DNA of 31,249 bases from Pyrodictium sp. (GCA_015662475.1 DQUB01000191.1:1-31249); one strand, 5' to 3'. Shown: positions 7,642-15,673, numbered from the stretch's first letter. Translations and numbers: made by a program. Notes: a model not told the origin generated them from the letters alone.

Positions 7642-8289
7642 TCACCCAGCAGACACCCCCTGCACAGCCTTTGCGGCTTTCACCTTCTCTAAAACTTCAC
7701 GGTAGTCTTCCAAAATCTTCTGCTTCACTTCCTCAAAGTGCTTTGGCAGATCCTTTGGGTGAAGACCGTTTGCAAGATAGACTGAGAATCTACGCTTAAG
7801 CAACTCCGGGTTTTGAGACTCTAAAAGCTCTGCATACCTTGCTATATGCTCACCACGAATACGGTCTTCGCTAGGCAGTATTTCAGGGCTATGTGGAATC
7901 TCCAAACCTGCATCAAGAGCGCCCTTAAGCGCTGCAAAAACTCTAGCACCTTTAGTGGGTCTGTGCAAGCCAATGTCTATTATAGCATGAGTTATCCCCT
8001 CTTTGAGCGCGCGAAGCGCTGCCAACAACCCAGTCAAATAAGCTGCAGGAACATTCTTTGTACCTGCTTTCCAACCATACCTCTTAACAAGTTCTCTACT
8101 ATGAGCTGCAGCAACCGTGATATCGCCTTTGGGATTCGCAATAACTACTTGCACCCAGATGTACTTGTTCGTCTTTCTAACAACAAACCTAGGCTTACCC
8201 GACAATATCATACGGTAACGCTTGTAGTAGTTCGTCTTACCCTCTCTACGCCTCCTCCTAGGCACCTTATATCTTGGGCCTCTGGCCAA
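7642..8289 (-). CDS. rpl18: 50S ribosomal protein L18 (uL18)
   Basis: 5S rRNA-binding large-subunit protein, 215 residues, the archaeal/eukaryotic L5-like long form. GPRYKVPRRRRREGKTNYYKR, then SGKPRFVVRKTNKYIWVQV, GYGW-like KRYGWKAGTKNVPAAYLTG and DIGLHRPTKGARVFAALKG are characteristic. Starts at TTG 8289 with GGTGG upstream. The stop lies 2 bases before S5's ATG. A TATA-like box in the preceding 158-base gap suggests an internal promoter for L18-S5-L30-L15. Confidence 0.96.
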   Translation of the reverse strand: MARGPRYKVPRRRRREGKTNYYKRYRMILSGKPRFVVRKTNKYIWVQVVIANPKGDITVAAAHSRELVKRYGWKAGTKNVPAAYLTGLLAALRALKEGITHAIIDIGLHRPTKGARVFAALKGALDAGLEIPHSPEILPSEDRIRGEHIARYAELLESQNPELLKRRFSVYLANGLHPKDLPKHFEEVKQKILEDYREVLEKVKAAKAVQGVSAG

Positions 8290-8336
8290 CCCCTACCACC
8301 AAAACACCATGCCAAAGACAAGACCGGGTTACAGCC

Positions 8337-8346
8337 CCTTAAATAG
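8337..8346 (-). promoter_or_regulatory. TATA-like box upstream of L18
   Basis: The minus strand reads CTATTTAAGG, about 48 bases before the L18 TTG, in the 158-base gap between L19e and L18. A transcript start would fall near 8315, leaving a leader of about 25 bases that includes the GGTGG ribosome binding site. Judged by eye only. Confidence 0.4.
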
Positions 8347-8447
8347 TAAAATGGCCAAGTTAAAACGAGGAGAACACGAAGGTGGAGAACCAGCCACAAT
8401 CTTGCAGAATAGGAAGCAGAAAACCTGCCAAAATGGAACGCGTAACA

Positions 8448-8906
8448 TTAGCCTTTGAGATAGCCGTGCTCGATCAACCAGCGTCTTAGAGAGGCGAAGG
8501 TTGGGAACATACCACCTTTAGCCCATCGATAGAGTTGACGGTAGGTCTTCCTATCGATAATCCCATGGTCTCTAAGCCAGCGCAAGAACCTTCTTATCTT
8601 CCTTATACGGTGCATCCACTCCTCCTTTGGATCTCTTCTAGCAGTTGCAGGACCCTTCCTACGGCCTGGACCACGATGTCTACCCTTCTTCTTAGCCTTG
8701 TGCCGTTCACGCCACCTACCCCTACTTGGAGAATGAGCAGGCTTAGCCCTTATAATGCCCTCCTTGATAAGCTTGCGCACATCCTCTCTAGTAATAGCTT
8801 GAGCTACCTTGTCAATCTTAGTAGGGTCAATCCATATCCTAGACTCTCCAACACCTAGAATGTCAGCAGCAAGTCTTCTTTGAAGTGAAAGATCTGGAGT
8901 AGGCAT
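8448..8906 (-). CDS. rpl19e: 50S ribosomal protein L19e (eL19)
   Basis: Archaea/eukaryote-specific large-subunit protein, 152 residues. The N-terminal helical domain has LQRRLAADILGVGESRIWID. The very basic middle contains HKAKKKGRHRGPGRRKGPAT, with RDPKEEWMHRIRKIRRFLRW after it. Starts at ATG 8906 with GGGTGG upstream, 12 bases after the L32e stop. Confidence 0.97.
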   Translation of the reverse strand: MPTPDLSLQRRLAADILGVGESRIWIDPTKIDKVAQAITREDVRKLIKEGIIRAKPAHSPSRGRWRERHKAKKKGRHRGPGRRKGPATARRDPKEEWMHRIRKIRRFLRWLRDHGIIDRKTYRQLYRWAKGGMFPTFASLRRWLIEHGYLKG

Positions 8907-8918
8907 ACACGCCCACCC

Positions 8919-9314
8919 TTACTCGTTTGCCACTCTAAGTCCTAGTTGACGTGCTTTCTCCAATATCTTTAACCTTTTCTTCAACCCAACAGTCGATGCT
9001 ATAATCACAATATGCTTTGACGGATCTAAACCTTCTAACTCCTTCTCATTGTGCACTAGGACAGGCTCTAACCCTGATGGGTGGAGACCTCTTACTGCTG
9101 CTGGCCCCCTATAGCCAACCTCAACTATTGGGGGATATCCTTTAAGCCTAAGCCTCATCTTGTTGTCTATACCTTTAGGCTTTCTCCACTTCGGATCATT
9201 CTTGAACTTCGGGAACTTCCACCATAGAGTTCTAAGGAACTCTGGCTTCTTAGACTTCAACTCCTTGCGAAGCTTAAGCAAACGTTGCAGCTCTTCACCT
9301 GACGGCCTAGCCAA
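8919..9314 (-). CDS. rpl32e: 50S ribosomal protein L32e (eL32)
   Basis: Archaea/eukaryote-specific large-subunit protein, 131 residues. WWKFPKFKNDPKWRKPKGID followed by NKMRLRLKGYPPIVEVGYRG is the diagnostic core, with VRGLHPSGLEPVLVHN next. Starts at TTG 9314, preceded by GGGGGTG with 7-base spacing, just after the L6 stop at 9329. Confidence 0.96.
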   Translation of the reverse strand: MARPSGEELQRLLKLRKELKSKKPEFLRTLWWKFPKFKNDPKWRKPKGIDNKMRLRLKGYPPIVEVGYRGPAAVRGLHPSGLEPVLVHNEKELEGLDPSKHIVIIASTVGLKKRLKILEKARQLGLRVANE

Positions 9315-9328
9315 ATGGAATCACCCCC

Positions 9329-9892
9329 TCAATCCTCCATAAACTCTTTCTTGTATATGTAGATACCGTCGACAAACACTCTACGATCAAACCCTTTGAC
9401 CTTTGTAGCCAACTCTATATTTGCAGCTGTCTGGCCAACAGCCTCGATATCTATACCCTCAACTATCACCTCATCCCTCTCAACTCTAACCTTCACATTG
9501 CCAAATATTTTGGCGATTCTAGGCGCTTTCTCACCCAAGAAGTTCTCTATGATAACCTTATCACCTTCAACCTTCACGTTAACGGGGAAGTGTGAATAGA
9601 CTATCTTCAACCTATACCTGTAACCTTTAGTAACACCTGTTATCATATTCTCTATGTGTGCAGCAATAGTGCCTACTAACGCCTTCTTCCTCCTATTCGC
9701 AAAATAGGCTTCTACAACAACCTCTTTACCCTTCTCACCCTCCTCAAGTCTTATAATCACGCCTTTTGCATGTGAGAAATCCTTTGTTAACTCACCCTTA
9801 GGCCCTTTCACAGTCACCTTCATACCATCTATTTTGACTTCAACGTTCTCAGGTACAGGAACGCGCTCCTCAACGTGAACAATTTTTACCAC
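9329..9892 (-). CDS. rpl6: 50S ribosomal protein L6 (uL6)
   Basis: Large-subunit protein with two duplicated domains, 187 residues from the chosen start. KIVHVEERVPVPENVEVKID and GPKGELTKDFSH mark the first domain; VNVKVEGDKVIIENFLGEKA and RDEVIVEGIDIEAVGQTAAN mark the second. GTG 9901 gives the longest frame but lies inside a GAGGTGGG ribosome binding site. GTG 9892, 4 bases after that site, restores the usual MVKIVHVEE N-terminus and is preferred. Confidence 0.95.
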   Translation of the reverse strand: MVKIVHVEERVPVPENVEVKIDGMKVTVKGPKGELTKDFSHAKGVIIRLEEGEKGKEVVVEAYFANRRKKALVGTIAAHIENMITGVTKGYRYRLKIVYSHFPVNVKVEGDKVIIENFLGEKAPRIAKIFGNVKVRVERDEVIVEGIDIEAVGQTAANIELATKVKGFDRRVFVDGIYIYKKEFMED

Positions 9893-9928
9893 TATACCCA
9901 CCTCACGACAATTGTTTTAGAAAAATGG

Positions 9929-10330
9929 TTAGTAGACGTAGGCTAGTAGTACGCCGCCAATATGCCGCCTTATAGCCTCTTTATGCGACATCACACCCTG
10001 GCTTGTCGACAATATCAATATGCCAATATCTCTGCTCGGCAGATACTTTCTAAGCCAATCTGGCATCTTTATGAGGTCCCTATACTTTACTGGGAACCTT
10101 GGCTTAATCACACCACACTTGTTTATCCTACCAAGAAGCCTAACTCTGATCTTACCCCAACGCCCATCATCAATATACTCGAATTCGCCAATGTAGCCTT
10201 CTTGCTGCATAACACGCAGTACAGCCGCAATCAGCTTTGATGCTGGCCAGATAATAACCTCTGGTTTAGCTCTCATCTCAGCATTCATTATAGCTGCAAG
10301 AGCGTTTGCTAGCGTGTCAAGCATTACCAT
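9929..10330 (-). CDS. rps8: 30S ribosomal protein S8 (uS8)
   Basis: Small-subunit primary rRNA-binding protein, 133 residues. DTLANALAAIMNAEMRAKPE is the family N-terminus. KLIAAVLRVMQQEGYIGEFE and DIGILILSTSQGVMSHKEA with HIGGVLLAYVY at the end match archaeal S8. Starts at ATG 10330 with GAGGTGA 6 bases upstream; that site overlaps the end of S14. Confidence 0.96.
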   Translation of the reverse strand: MVMLDTLANALAAIMNAEMRAKPEVIIWPASKLIAAVLRVMQQEGYIGEFEYIDDGRWGKIRVRLLGRINKCGVIKPRFPVKYRDLIKMPDWLRKYLPSRDIGILILSTSQGVMSHKEAIRRHIGGVLLAYVY

Positions 10331-10341
10331 ACAGACTCACC

Positions 10342-10506
10342 TCACATGTACTTTCTAAAGCCGAGGCTTACAGCCAATTCTCTGAAACACTGCCTACAAA
10401 GGTTAAGCCCATACTTTCTAATAACAGCATCGTGACTACCACAACGCTGACAACTAACAGCTCCACGACCTATCCTAACATGCTTTGGAGGTCTATACTT
10501 ACCCAT
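10342..10506 (-). CDS. rps14: 30S ribosomal protein S14 (uS14), zinc-binding form
   Basis: A 54-residue gene found by translating the L5-S8 gap. It begins MGKYRPPKHVRIGRGAVSCQ and continues with RCGSHDAVIRKYGLNLCRQC, ending GFRKYM. Cysteines at 19, 22, 37 and 40 form the CxxC...CxxC zinc site of the short archaeal S14. The ATG at 10506 is preceded by GAAGGTG. Size and position between L5 and S8 are as expected. Confidence 0.95.
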   Translation of the reverse strand: MGKYRPPKHVRIGRGAVSCQRCGSHDAVIRKYGLNLCRQCFRELAVSLGFRKYM

Positions 10507-10546
10507 ACACCTTCACCCCAACACATGCTTCTCATGTGAAGGGGGG

Positions 10547-11125
10547 TTATTCTATAGTCACTCCAAACATTTCGTGAAGAAGAACCATTGCCTCTTCTTT
10601 GGTTACTCTATGCCTCCTTGGAATATGCTTTTTCCTACACCTTCTCCTCCTCAAAACCCTATAACCTGGCCTTTCAATGGTTATTGCAACATCCATTCCG
10701 AAAATGCCTATCTCAGGATCATACCTTACCCCGGGAATGTAGATGTGCTCTTTTATGCCAAACGAGACGTTGCCAAAATCGTCAAACTGACTAGCTTTCA
10801 ACCTCCATCCAATAGCCTCAAACGCCTTCTTGAGAAACTCTATTGCTTTCTCACCTCTTAGTGTAACCTTAACACCTATGTTCTCGCCTTTACGGATCCC
10901 AAAGTCTTTAATCGTCTTTTTAGCCTTTGTAAAGACGGGTTTCTGACCAGTAATCTCCTCGAGAACCTTAGCAGCCTTTTGAAGTCTTTCACCAGATTCG
11001 CCAACACCAATGTTTACTGTGACCTTGGCTATTCTCGGCTTTAGCATCGGATTTGACTCCCATTTCTTCTTTATCTCCTCGACAACCTGTGGTGGGAGAG
11101 GTAGGCCTGGAGTGCTCATTTCCAT
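10547..11125 (-). CDS. rpl5: 50S ribosomal protein L5 (uL5)
   Basis: 5S rRNA-binding large-subunit protein, 192 residues. PRIAKVTVNIGVGESGERLQ, ITGQKPVFTKAKKTIKDFGI and RKGENIGVKVTLRGEKA are diagnostic, with FGIKEHIYIPGVRYDPEIGI toward the C-terminus. The ATG at 11125 lies inside the end of S4e (10-base overlap) with GAAGGTG just upstream, so coupling to S4e is likely. Confidence 0.97.
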   Translation of the reverse strand: MEMSTPGLPLPPQVVEEIKKKWESNPMLKPRIAKVTVNIGVGESGERLQKAAKVLEEITGQKPVFTKAKKTIKDFGIRKGENIGVKVTLRGEKAIEFLKKAFEAIGWRLKASQFDDFGNVSFGIKEHIYIPGVRYDPEIGIFGMDVAITIERPGYRVLRRRRCRKKHIPRRHRVTKEEAMVLLHEMFGVTIE

Positions 11126-11886
11126 GCACCTTCAGGCAGGGATATCCAAGGTTCTCCTCCAGGTGGTCCTATCACAAAGACGTAGTCGAGACTTGTCTGG
11201 AACTTTTCACCTCTAACATCTTCTATGGTGACGATGCTACGATAACGTCTCATACCACGATGTATGCTGACTACACGTCCAACACGCCCAACATTACGAC
11301 CACCAAACACTATAACTGGACTGCCTATCTCTAGCGGTGCATAGTCTAAGAGTTTCTGTTCTGGGATAGAGATCTTGACAGTTCCTAGAGTCTTATACGG
11401 TTTAGCCTCAACAGGATTTGTTGGATCGCTAACCCTTATCAACACGTTACGACCATCGTGAAGGTGAAGCTGTATATGACCACCTTTCACAGTACTCTTA
11501 TCCTCGACTCTACCAAGCTTGAACTTCGCCTCCTCATCACTGATAGGGTGTAGTATGAAGAACTTGACTGGATATGGCAACACTCTATACTTCTCACCAG
11601 TATCAACCACTTCCAGCACATCCATAAAGCCTACTGGATACTTGTAGTTTCTACGTACACGCCCATCAACTTTGAAGTGGCCTTCAGCTATCAGCTTCCT
11701 AGCCTCACGCCCTGTCTTCGCATACCCTAGCACGTCTCTCACAATTATCAATAGTGGAATACAGCGGTGTATCGGGTGAGGGCCAGGTGACGGCTTAACA
11801 GTGAATACTCCTACCTTGCCACGAACAGGCCAAAACTTTGGCGCAGCTAGTGTTTTGAGATGCCTCCTACCACCCATTCGCGCCAT
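11116..11886 (-). CDS. rps4e: 30S ribosomal protein S4e (eS4)
   Basis: Archaea/eukaryote-specific small-subunit protein, 256 residues. GGRRHLKTLAAPKFWPV at the N-terminus is typical. An S4-like RNA-binding segment (RDVLGYAKTGREARKLIAEG) is followed by the central domain, with VIVFGGRNVGRVGRVVSIHR in the C-terminal KOW motif. The TGA of L24 and the ATG of this gene overlap by one base (TGATG). A second ATG three codons in would give the more usual MGGRR start. Confidence 0.97.
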   Translation of the reverse strand: MARMGGRRHLKTLAAPKFWPVRGKVGVFTVKPSPGPHPIHRCIPLLIIVRDVLGYAKTGREARKLIAEGHFKVDGRVRRNYKYPVGFMDVLEVVDTGEKYRVLPYPVKFFILHPISDEEAKFKLGRVEDKSTVKGGHIQLHLHDGRNVLIRVSDPTNPVEAKPYKTLGTVKISIPEQKLLDYAPLEIGSPVIVFGGRNVGRVGRVVSIHRGMRRYRSIVTIEDVRGEKFQTSLDYVFVIGPPGGEPWISLPEGAWK

Positions 11887-12335
11887 CAGCTACCACCCGA
11901 GCTAGCCTCGCTACTCTTCACCTCTTCAGTTTTGCCTGCTCGGAGAATAGCTAGATACTCTTCACGAGCTTTCCTCTTCCTCTCTATTATTTCAAGCCTT
12001 CTTTTATCCTCCAAGTTCAACTTGACAATCATGACATTTGATGGGTGGATAGGGTAGTAGCGAGGTTCTCCACGCGCATTCTTCACAGTAACGCCCTCAA
12101 CGTATATTCTAAGCCTCTTAAGGTCAACCTTGACAACCTTACCACGATGACCCTTCCAATCACCACGCATTATAACTACTTCATCTCCAACGCGTACTGG
12201 GAGGCTACGAATACCATACTTCTGTCTAAGCTCTGGAGATAGTGGTGCAGCCATCATCTTCTGTCTCTTATGCAGCGGGGCGTTGAAGAAAGCTCTACGC
12301 TGCTTCCTAGGCTGGCTAGACTTTATCCATCTCAC
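11886..12335 (-). CDS. rpl24: 50S ribosomal protein L24 (uL24)
   Basis: Early-assembly large-subunit protein, 149 residues. SSQPRKQRRAFFNAPLHKRQ and MAAPLSPELRQKYGIRSLPV are archaeal signatures. The KOW motif is GDEVVIMRGDWKGHRGKVVKV. Starts at GTG 12335, with GAGGTG 8 bases upstream inside the L14-L24 junction. The C-terminal tail is Lys/Ser-rich. Confidence 0.96.
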   Translation of the reverse strand: MRWIKSSQPRKQRRAFFNAPLHKRQKMMAAPLSPELRQKYGIRSLPVRVGDEVVIMRGDWKGHRGKVVKVDLKRLRIYVEGVTVKNARGEPRYYPIHPSNVMIVKLNLEDKRRLEIIERKRKAREEYLAILRAGKTEEVKSSEASSGGS

Positions 12336-12354
12336 AGCAACTACACCTCTGCGC

Positions 12355-12771
12355 TTAGACGATTATGCTAGCTATATTAGCTACCTTTGGCCATCTCTCA
12401 GCAGCTTCTCTCGCAATAGGCCCTCGAATCTCACTGCCTTTGGGCGTGCCATCAGGAGACACTATGACTACAGCGTTGTCTTCGAATGCAACCCAGGTGC
12501 CATCAGGTCTTCTAAACGGTCTCTTCTGCCTAACTATGATAGCTCTAACAACCTGCTTTCTCATCTCTGGAGTACCCTTCTTCACAGTGACAACAACCAT
12601 ATCACCAACGCCTGCTGGTGGTATCCTTCTAAGCCTACCCTTGTACCCAATAACACCTATTATCATGACTTCCTTTGCACCACTATTATCAGCCACCTTC
12701 ACATAGCTACCAACTTGCAAACCTGTGTTAACATGTCTTCGAGGACCACCCGCAGCTTCACGCTTGACCAT
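12355..12771 (-). CDS. rpl14: 50S ribosomal protein L14 (uL14)
   Basis: Large-subunit protein contacting the small subunit, 138 residues. GSYVKVADNSGAKEVMIIGV and GVGDMVVVTVKKGTPEMRKQ are near-invariant, followed by AIIVRQKRPFRRPDGTWVAF and the C-terminal AREAAERWPKVANIASIIV. ATG 12771 gives the standard N-terminus. It follows S17 after 49 bases. Confidence 0.97.
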   Translation of the reverse strand: MVKREAAGGPRRHVNTGLQVGSYVKVADNSGAKEVMIIGVIGYKGRLRRIPPAGVGDMVVVTVKKGTPEMRKQVVRAIIVRQKRPFRRPDGTWVAFEDNAVVIVSPDGTPKGSEIRGPIAREAAERWPKVANIASIIV

Positions 12772-12820
12772 GACCAGCTACCCCACAAACTTGGTTGAAA
12801 CCTTTTTGCAGCCTTTAAGG

Positions 12821-13171
12821 CTAGCGCAACTCTTTATGACCAATCACAGCAAGTACTACAAAGTGCACTGTTTTTGCCAATGGTCTAGTCTCACCTATCA
12901 CAACAATGTCTCCTTCTTTAGCGTTGATACAGGGTGGATTGTGGGCATGTATCTTGCTACGCCTACGCTCATAACGCTTATACTTTCTGTCGTAGTAGAG
13001 GTATTCACGCTCAACAACAACAGTACGTTGCATCTTAGCTTTCACAACAACACCAGTTAGTATTAGCCCACGAACTCTAACCTTGCCATGCCAAGGACAC
13101 TTCTTATCATTACACGTCCTCTCTGGAGGCTTAATGCCGGGTATACCTACGTTCCTTACTCTTACGGACAA
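12821..13171 (-). CDS. rps17: 30S ribosomal protein S17 (uS17)
   Basis: Small-subunit primary rRNA binder, 116 residues. NVGIPGIKPPERTCNDKKCP, then LILTGVVVKAKMQRTVVVER and RYERRRSKIHAHNPPCI are characteristic of the archaeal form. The start is TTG 13171, with AGGGTGG close upstream, inside the 3' end of rnp1 (41-base overlap). The usual order rnp1-S17-L14 is kept. Confidence 0.95.
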   Translation of the reverse strand: MSVRVRNVGIPGIKPPERTCNDKKCPWHGKVRVRGLILTGVVVKAKMQRTVVVEREYLYYDRKYKRYERRRSKIHAHNPPCINAKEGDIVVIGETRPLAKTVHFVVLAVIGHKELR

Positions 13172-13463
13172 GCCACCCTACACCTCTCAACCTTTCCAAC
13201 TTCTTAAGCCTCTCAACCGAGTCGCCGCTTATTTCTTCTCCGTATACAAGAACCCATCCCTCTCTCGGAATCCAGAAGAGGAAGACACCTTGCTTCTTAG
13301 GTACACGCTTCACACCATCTCTACACTCTATAACAAGCGTGTTGGTAGTCTCTCCCACAACAGTCCCTTCTAGACCCGAAATAGTGGGGTCAGAATGGTG
13401 TAACACTCTAACACGAAGCCCAATAAGCTCGTGGAAAAAGATGTTCCAAGCTGATCTACGCAA
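13131..13463 (-). CDS. rnp1: RNase P protein component 1 (Rpp29/Pop4 homologue)
   Basis: Protein subunit of archaeal RNase P, which removes 5' leaders from pre-tRNAs; it pairs with Rpp21 on the RNA. FFHELIGLRVRVLHHSDPTI, SGLEGTVVGETTNTLVIE and a barrel ending VKRVPKKQGVFLFWIP match the Sm-like Rpp29 fold. Length of 110 residues is typical. TTG 13463 is preceded by GGGGTAG. It is embedded between L29 and S17 as in most archaea; an SUI1/aIF1 gene sometimes found here is absent. Confidence 0.93.
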   Translation of the reverse strand: MRRSAWNIFFHELIGLRVRVLHHSDPTISGLEGTVVGETTNTLVIECRDGVKRVPKKQGVFLFWIPREGWVLVYGEEISGDSVERLKKLERLRGVGWLVRKSKERRYTRH

Positions 13464-13513
13464 AGTCTACCCCAACCACTTAGAATGAGACAGTGTTTTC
13501 GAAAACTAAAAAT

Positions 13514-13744
13514 CTAGGACTTTTTCTCGCCACGCTGTTTCTTCAACTCCTCTTCCCGCATAATCGTCAATATCCTTGCTATAGTCTTTCTAATAGCCCT
13601 TATCTTACCCGGATTATCTAGCGTACCAGCTTCTGCCTTCAACCTAAGCTTCATAAGCTCTTCTCTAAGCTCATTTAACTTCTTCAATCTCTCCTCTGGA
13701 CTCATCTTTCTAATATCGTCGGCCTTTATCATGTACTTACCCAT
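13514..13744 (-). CDS. rpl29: 50S ribosomal protein L29 (uL29)
   Basis: Small two-helix large-subunit protein near the peptide exit, 76 residues. IRKMSPEERLKKLNELREEL followed by MKLRLKAEAGTLDNPGKIRA and IRKTIARILTIMRE is the family pattern. Starts at ATG 13744 with GGGTGTGAGGT directly upstream, 20 bases after S3. Confidence 0.95.
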   Translation of the reverse strand: MGKYMIKADDIRKMSPEERLKKLNELREELMKLRLKAEAGTLDNPGKIRAIRKTIARILTIMREEELKKQRGEKKS

Positions 13745-13764
13745 ACCTCACACCCAACTAGCCT

Positions 13765-14475
13765 CTAACTTGCCCCACCACTACTAGACTGTTGCTCTCC
13801 GCTTGCAACAGCTTGTGCTTTGGCAGCTCTTGCAGCTTCAAGCTCTTTGCGAATCTGCTCTACAACATCTTTAACTTCTTCTGGCGATTTAATCCTAACA
13901 TAGTCTGCTGGTTTTGCAGGCTTCACTATGGTTACCTCGATACCGTAGACACCAGGTTTTAGGACAACATGCATAACAGCTCTATCAACCATGTACTCTA
14001 CCTGATGTCCAGTTGAATAGACTTTACCCCATCTAACCTTCTCGTATCTAGCACGTTCAGTCCTTAGCTTACCGCTAATCACTATCTGAGCGCCAATTGC
14101 GCCAGCAGCAATAATTCGTCTAAGCATGATATGTGCTACTCTCCTGTAATGAGCGCCTCTTTCGAGCAATACAGCTATTCTAGAGGCTACAACTCTTGCG
14201 TTCAAATCTGGATTCTCAACACGTCTCACTGTTATCTGTGGGTTTGGAAGGCCAAACTCCTTCTCTAAAATCTGCGCCAGCTGTCTGATTGTTTCACCTC
14301 TACGACCTATTATTAGACCTGGTCTTACCGCATCTATGAAGACTCTTGTGCCCAGTGGAAACCTGATTATCTGCACACCAGCATAGCCTGCTCTATAGAA
14401 CTTCTTGGCCAAGTACTCGTCAACTTTCACTTGGACCATAGCCTTCTCTATAAAGTATCTTTTGATGTTGACCAC
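13765..14475 (-). CDS. rps3: 30S ribosomal protein S3 (uS3)
   Basis: Small-subunit head protein, 236 residues. The N-terminal KH domain has RPGLIIGRRGETIRQLAQIL. The C-terminal domain has ERGAHYRRVAHIMLRRIIAA and GAQIVISGKLRTERARYEK. It ends in an Ala/Ser/Gln-rich tail. GTG 14475 is preceded by GGAGGAG overlapping the L22 stop at 14478. Confidence 0.97.
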   Translation of the reverse strand: MVNIKRYFIEKAMVQVKVDEYLAKKFYRAGYAGVQIIRFPLGTRVFIDAVRPGLIIGRRGETIRQLAQILEKEFGLPNPQITVRRVENPDLNARVVASRIAVLLERGAHYRRVAHIMLRRIIAAGAIGAQIVISGKLRTERARYEKVRWGKVYSTGHQVEYMVDRAVMHVVLKPGVYGIEVTIVKPAKPADYVRIKSPEEVKDVVEQIRKELEAARAAKAQAVASGEQQSSSGGAS

Positions 14476-14477
14476 GG

Positions 14478-14951
14478 CTACTCCTCCTCCGCCACGATAA
14501 CCTCTATGTGGCTCCTCTTCCTAAACTTGGGGGTAGACCTTCCAAAAGCACGAGGCATCCAACGCTTAAGCGTTATACCCTTGTGAACTGCAATATGTAT
14601 TATTTTGAGCTTGCTAATATCGAGACCTTTAACCTCAGCATTATTTTCAACGTTCTTAAGCAACTTCAAGAGAATCTTAGCTGCTTTAACAGGGTATCTG
14701 CCAGCAGGCCAACCATACTTGTCAGCCAAACCACGGTGATGAGCCTGCTTACCACTATACCTCCTAAAAGGCACAGGTTCTTCGCCACGAGCAACCCTCT
14801 CTAAAAACTTCTTAGCATCTTCAAGCTTCATACCCTTAAGGAGTCGAGCAAGCTCTACAATCTTCTTATACGATATAGGCGCATCCCACACCATAGCTTT
14901 AGCAATCTTCTCCTCATCAGCCAACTTAACCGAATAATTCCACCTAGGCAA
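14478..14951 (-). CDS. rpl22: 50S ribosomal protein L22 (uL22)
   Basis: Large-subunit exit-tunnel protein, 157 residues. KGMKLEDAKKFLERVARGEE, YSGKQAHHRGLADKYGWPAG and RYPVKAAKILLKLLKNVENN are archaeal L22 hallmarks; PRAFGRSTPKFRKRSHIEVI is the C-terminal hairpin. Starts at TTG 14951. Its usual upstream neighbours L2 and S19 are missing here and lie at 23723-24916, so L22 now heads a transcription unit with its own TATA-like box. Confidence 0.96.
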   Translation of the reverse strand: MPRWNYSVKLADEEKIAKAMVWDAPISYKKIVELARLLKGMKLEDAKKFLERVARGEEPVPFRRYSGKQAHHRGLADKYGWPAGRYPVKAAKILLKLLKNVENNAEVKGLDISKLKIIHIAVHKGITLKRWMPRAFGRSTPKFRKRSHIEVIVAEEE

Positions 14952-14987
14952 AACCTACTCCCCGCACACCAAGCCATCACACTGGAG

Positions 14988-14997
14988 CCTATAAAGG
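14988..14997 (-). promoter_or_regulatory. TATA-like box for the L22 operon (possibly bidirectional)
   Basis: The minus strand reads CCTTTATAGG, about 37-46 bases before the L22 TTG, which places a start near 14967 and a short leader. The plus strand of the same site reads CCTATAAAGG. A plus-strand start about 26 bases downstream would fall at the G-run at 15021, where the GC-rich element begins, so the box could serve either direction. Confidence 0.45.
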
Positions 14998-15020
14998 GTT
15001 GAGCTCTCAAAACTAGCAGT

Positions 15021-15258
15021 GGGGATGAGCGGGCTGGCCTGTACCGAGATGTGAGGAAGATGGCGGCAGTAGCGACCCAACAATAAAATTACACAAACAT
15101 CAACACTCGCAAAACAGGTCATTACAACTTGCCGTGTACGAACAATCAAGAGCCAAGGAAACTGGTAGAATGGTGTGCGAGGGGCCTGACCCAGGGGTGG
15201 AGCCACACCGCGCCCATCTCGGCCCGTTACGCGGGCCTAGTCGCGCGGGGGAACCACA
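15021..15258. ncRNA. Candidate structured RNA, GC-rich element in the L23-L22 gap
   Basis: The gap 14952-15403 has no credible protein gene. Bases 15171-15250 are strikingly GC-rich against AT-richer surroundings, a classical sign of structured RNA in hyperthermophiles. Visible helices are GGCCCG/CGGGCC (15221-15226 with 15232-15237, 5-base loop), CCGCGC/GCGCGG (15208-15213 with 15243-15248), GGTGTG/CACACC (15172-15177 with 15204-15209) and a long-range CCGAGATG/CATCTCGG (15043-15050 with 15215-15222). Some exclude one another or would form a pseudoknot. A minus-strand TATA-like TTTAATTA near 15282-15289 and a plus-strand one near 14990 both point at its edges, so the strand is open. I could not match it to tRNA, 5S, SRP or RNase P RNA. 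Bases 15259-15403 hold only AT-rich spacer. Confidence 0.45.
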
Positions 15259-15403
15259 TTCCAAGTCTCTTGTTCTAGACTAATTAAACTAGCTTTCAAT
15301 CAGCTATGAGGAGGGTGCTAAGGCGATAAAAAATAAAAATTGATATGTGGTGTAATGGAAGGTAGCAAGAATAGACGTTGGAAGGTCTGAAAATGTGTTG
15401 CTG

Positions 15404-15673
15404 TTAGAGTATTCCTAGTTTTGCAGCTACTTCAGCTGCACTATACTCTTTAGCGAGCTTCACGTAGGCCTTCTTTTCCCCACGAGGGGTTATTAGCGTG
15501 TTTACCTTCTCTACCTTGACGTTGAACAGCTTTTCTACAGCTTCTTTAATCTGCTTTTTGGTTGCACGTCTATCTACTATGAAGGTTAGAGTGTTGTTCT
15601 GCTCTATCAACCTTATAGCCTTCTCTGTTTGTAGAGGGCGAATAATTATCTTGTACGGGTCAATGTCTGTCAT
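15404..15673 (-). CDS. rpl23: 50S ribosomal protein L23 (uL23)
   Basis: Large-subunit protein at the tunnel exit, docking site for SRP and SecY. 89 residues from ATG 15673: PYKIIIRPLQTEKAIRLIEQ, FIVDRRATKKQIKEAVEKLF and VKVEKVNTLITPRGEKKAYV match the family. A longer frame to 15745 would overlap L4 and add 24 unusual residues. The ATG at 15673 has GGGTGG upstream and starts after the L4 stop. It is normally followed by L2, which is displaced here. Confidence 0.95.
   Translation of the reverse strand: MTDIDPYKIIIRPLQTEKAIRLIEQNNTLTFIVDRRATKKQIKEAVEKLFNVKVEKVNTLITPRGEKKAYVKLAKEYSAAEVAAKLGIL

Noticed and set aside
14955..15206. 83-residue minus-strand frame ending just before L22
   Set aside because: It is Cys- and Leu-rich with no family resemblance, runs through the GC-rich structured element and lacks a ribosome binding site; likely a chance frame.
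15021..15258. tRNA, 5S rRNA, SRP RNA or RNase P RNA in the L23-L22 gap
   Set aside because: I searched by eye for the T-loop GGTTCRA, the 5S GAAGUUAAGC, the SRP GGAAGGGAGCA and the RNase P GAGGAAAGUCC and found none.
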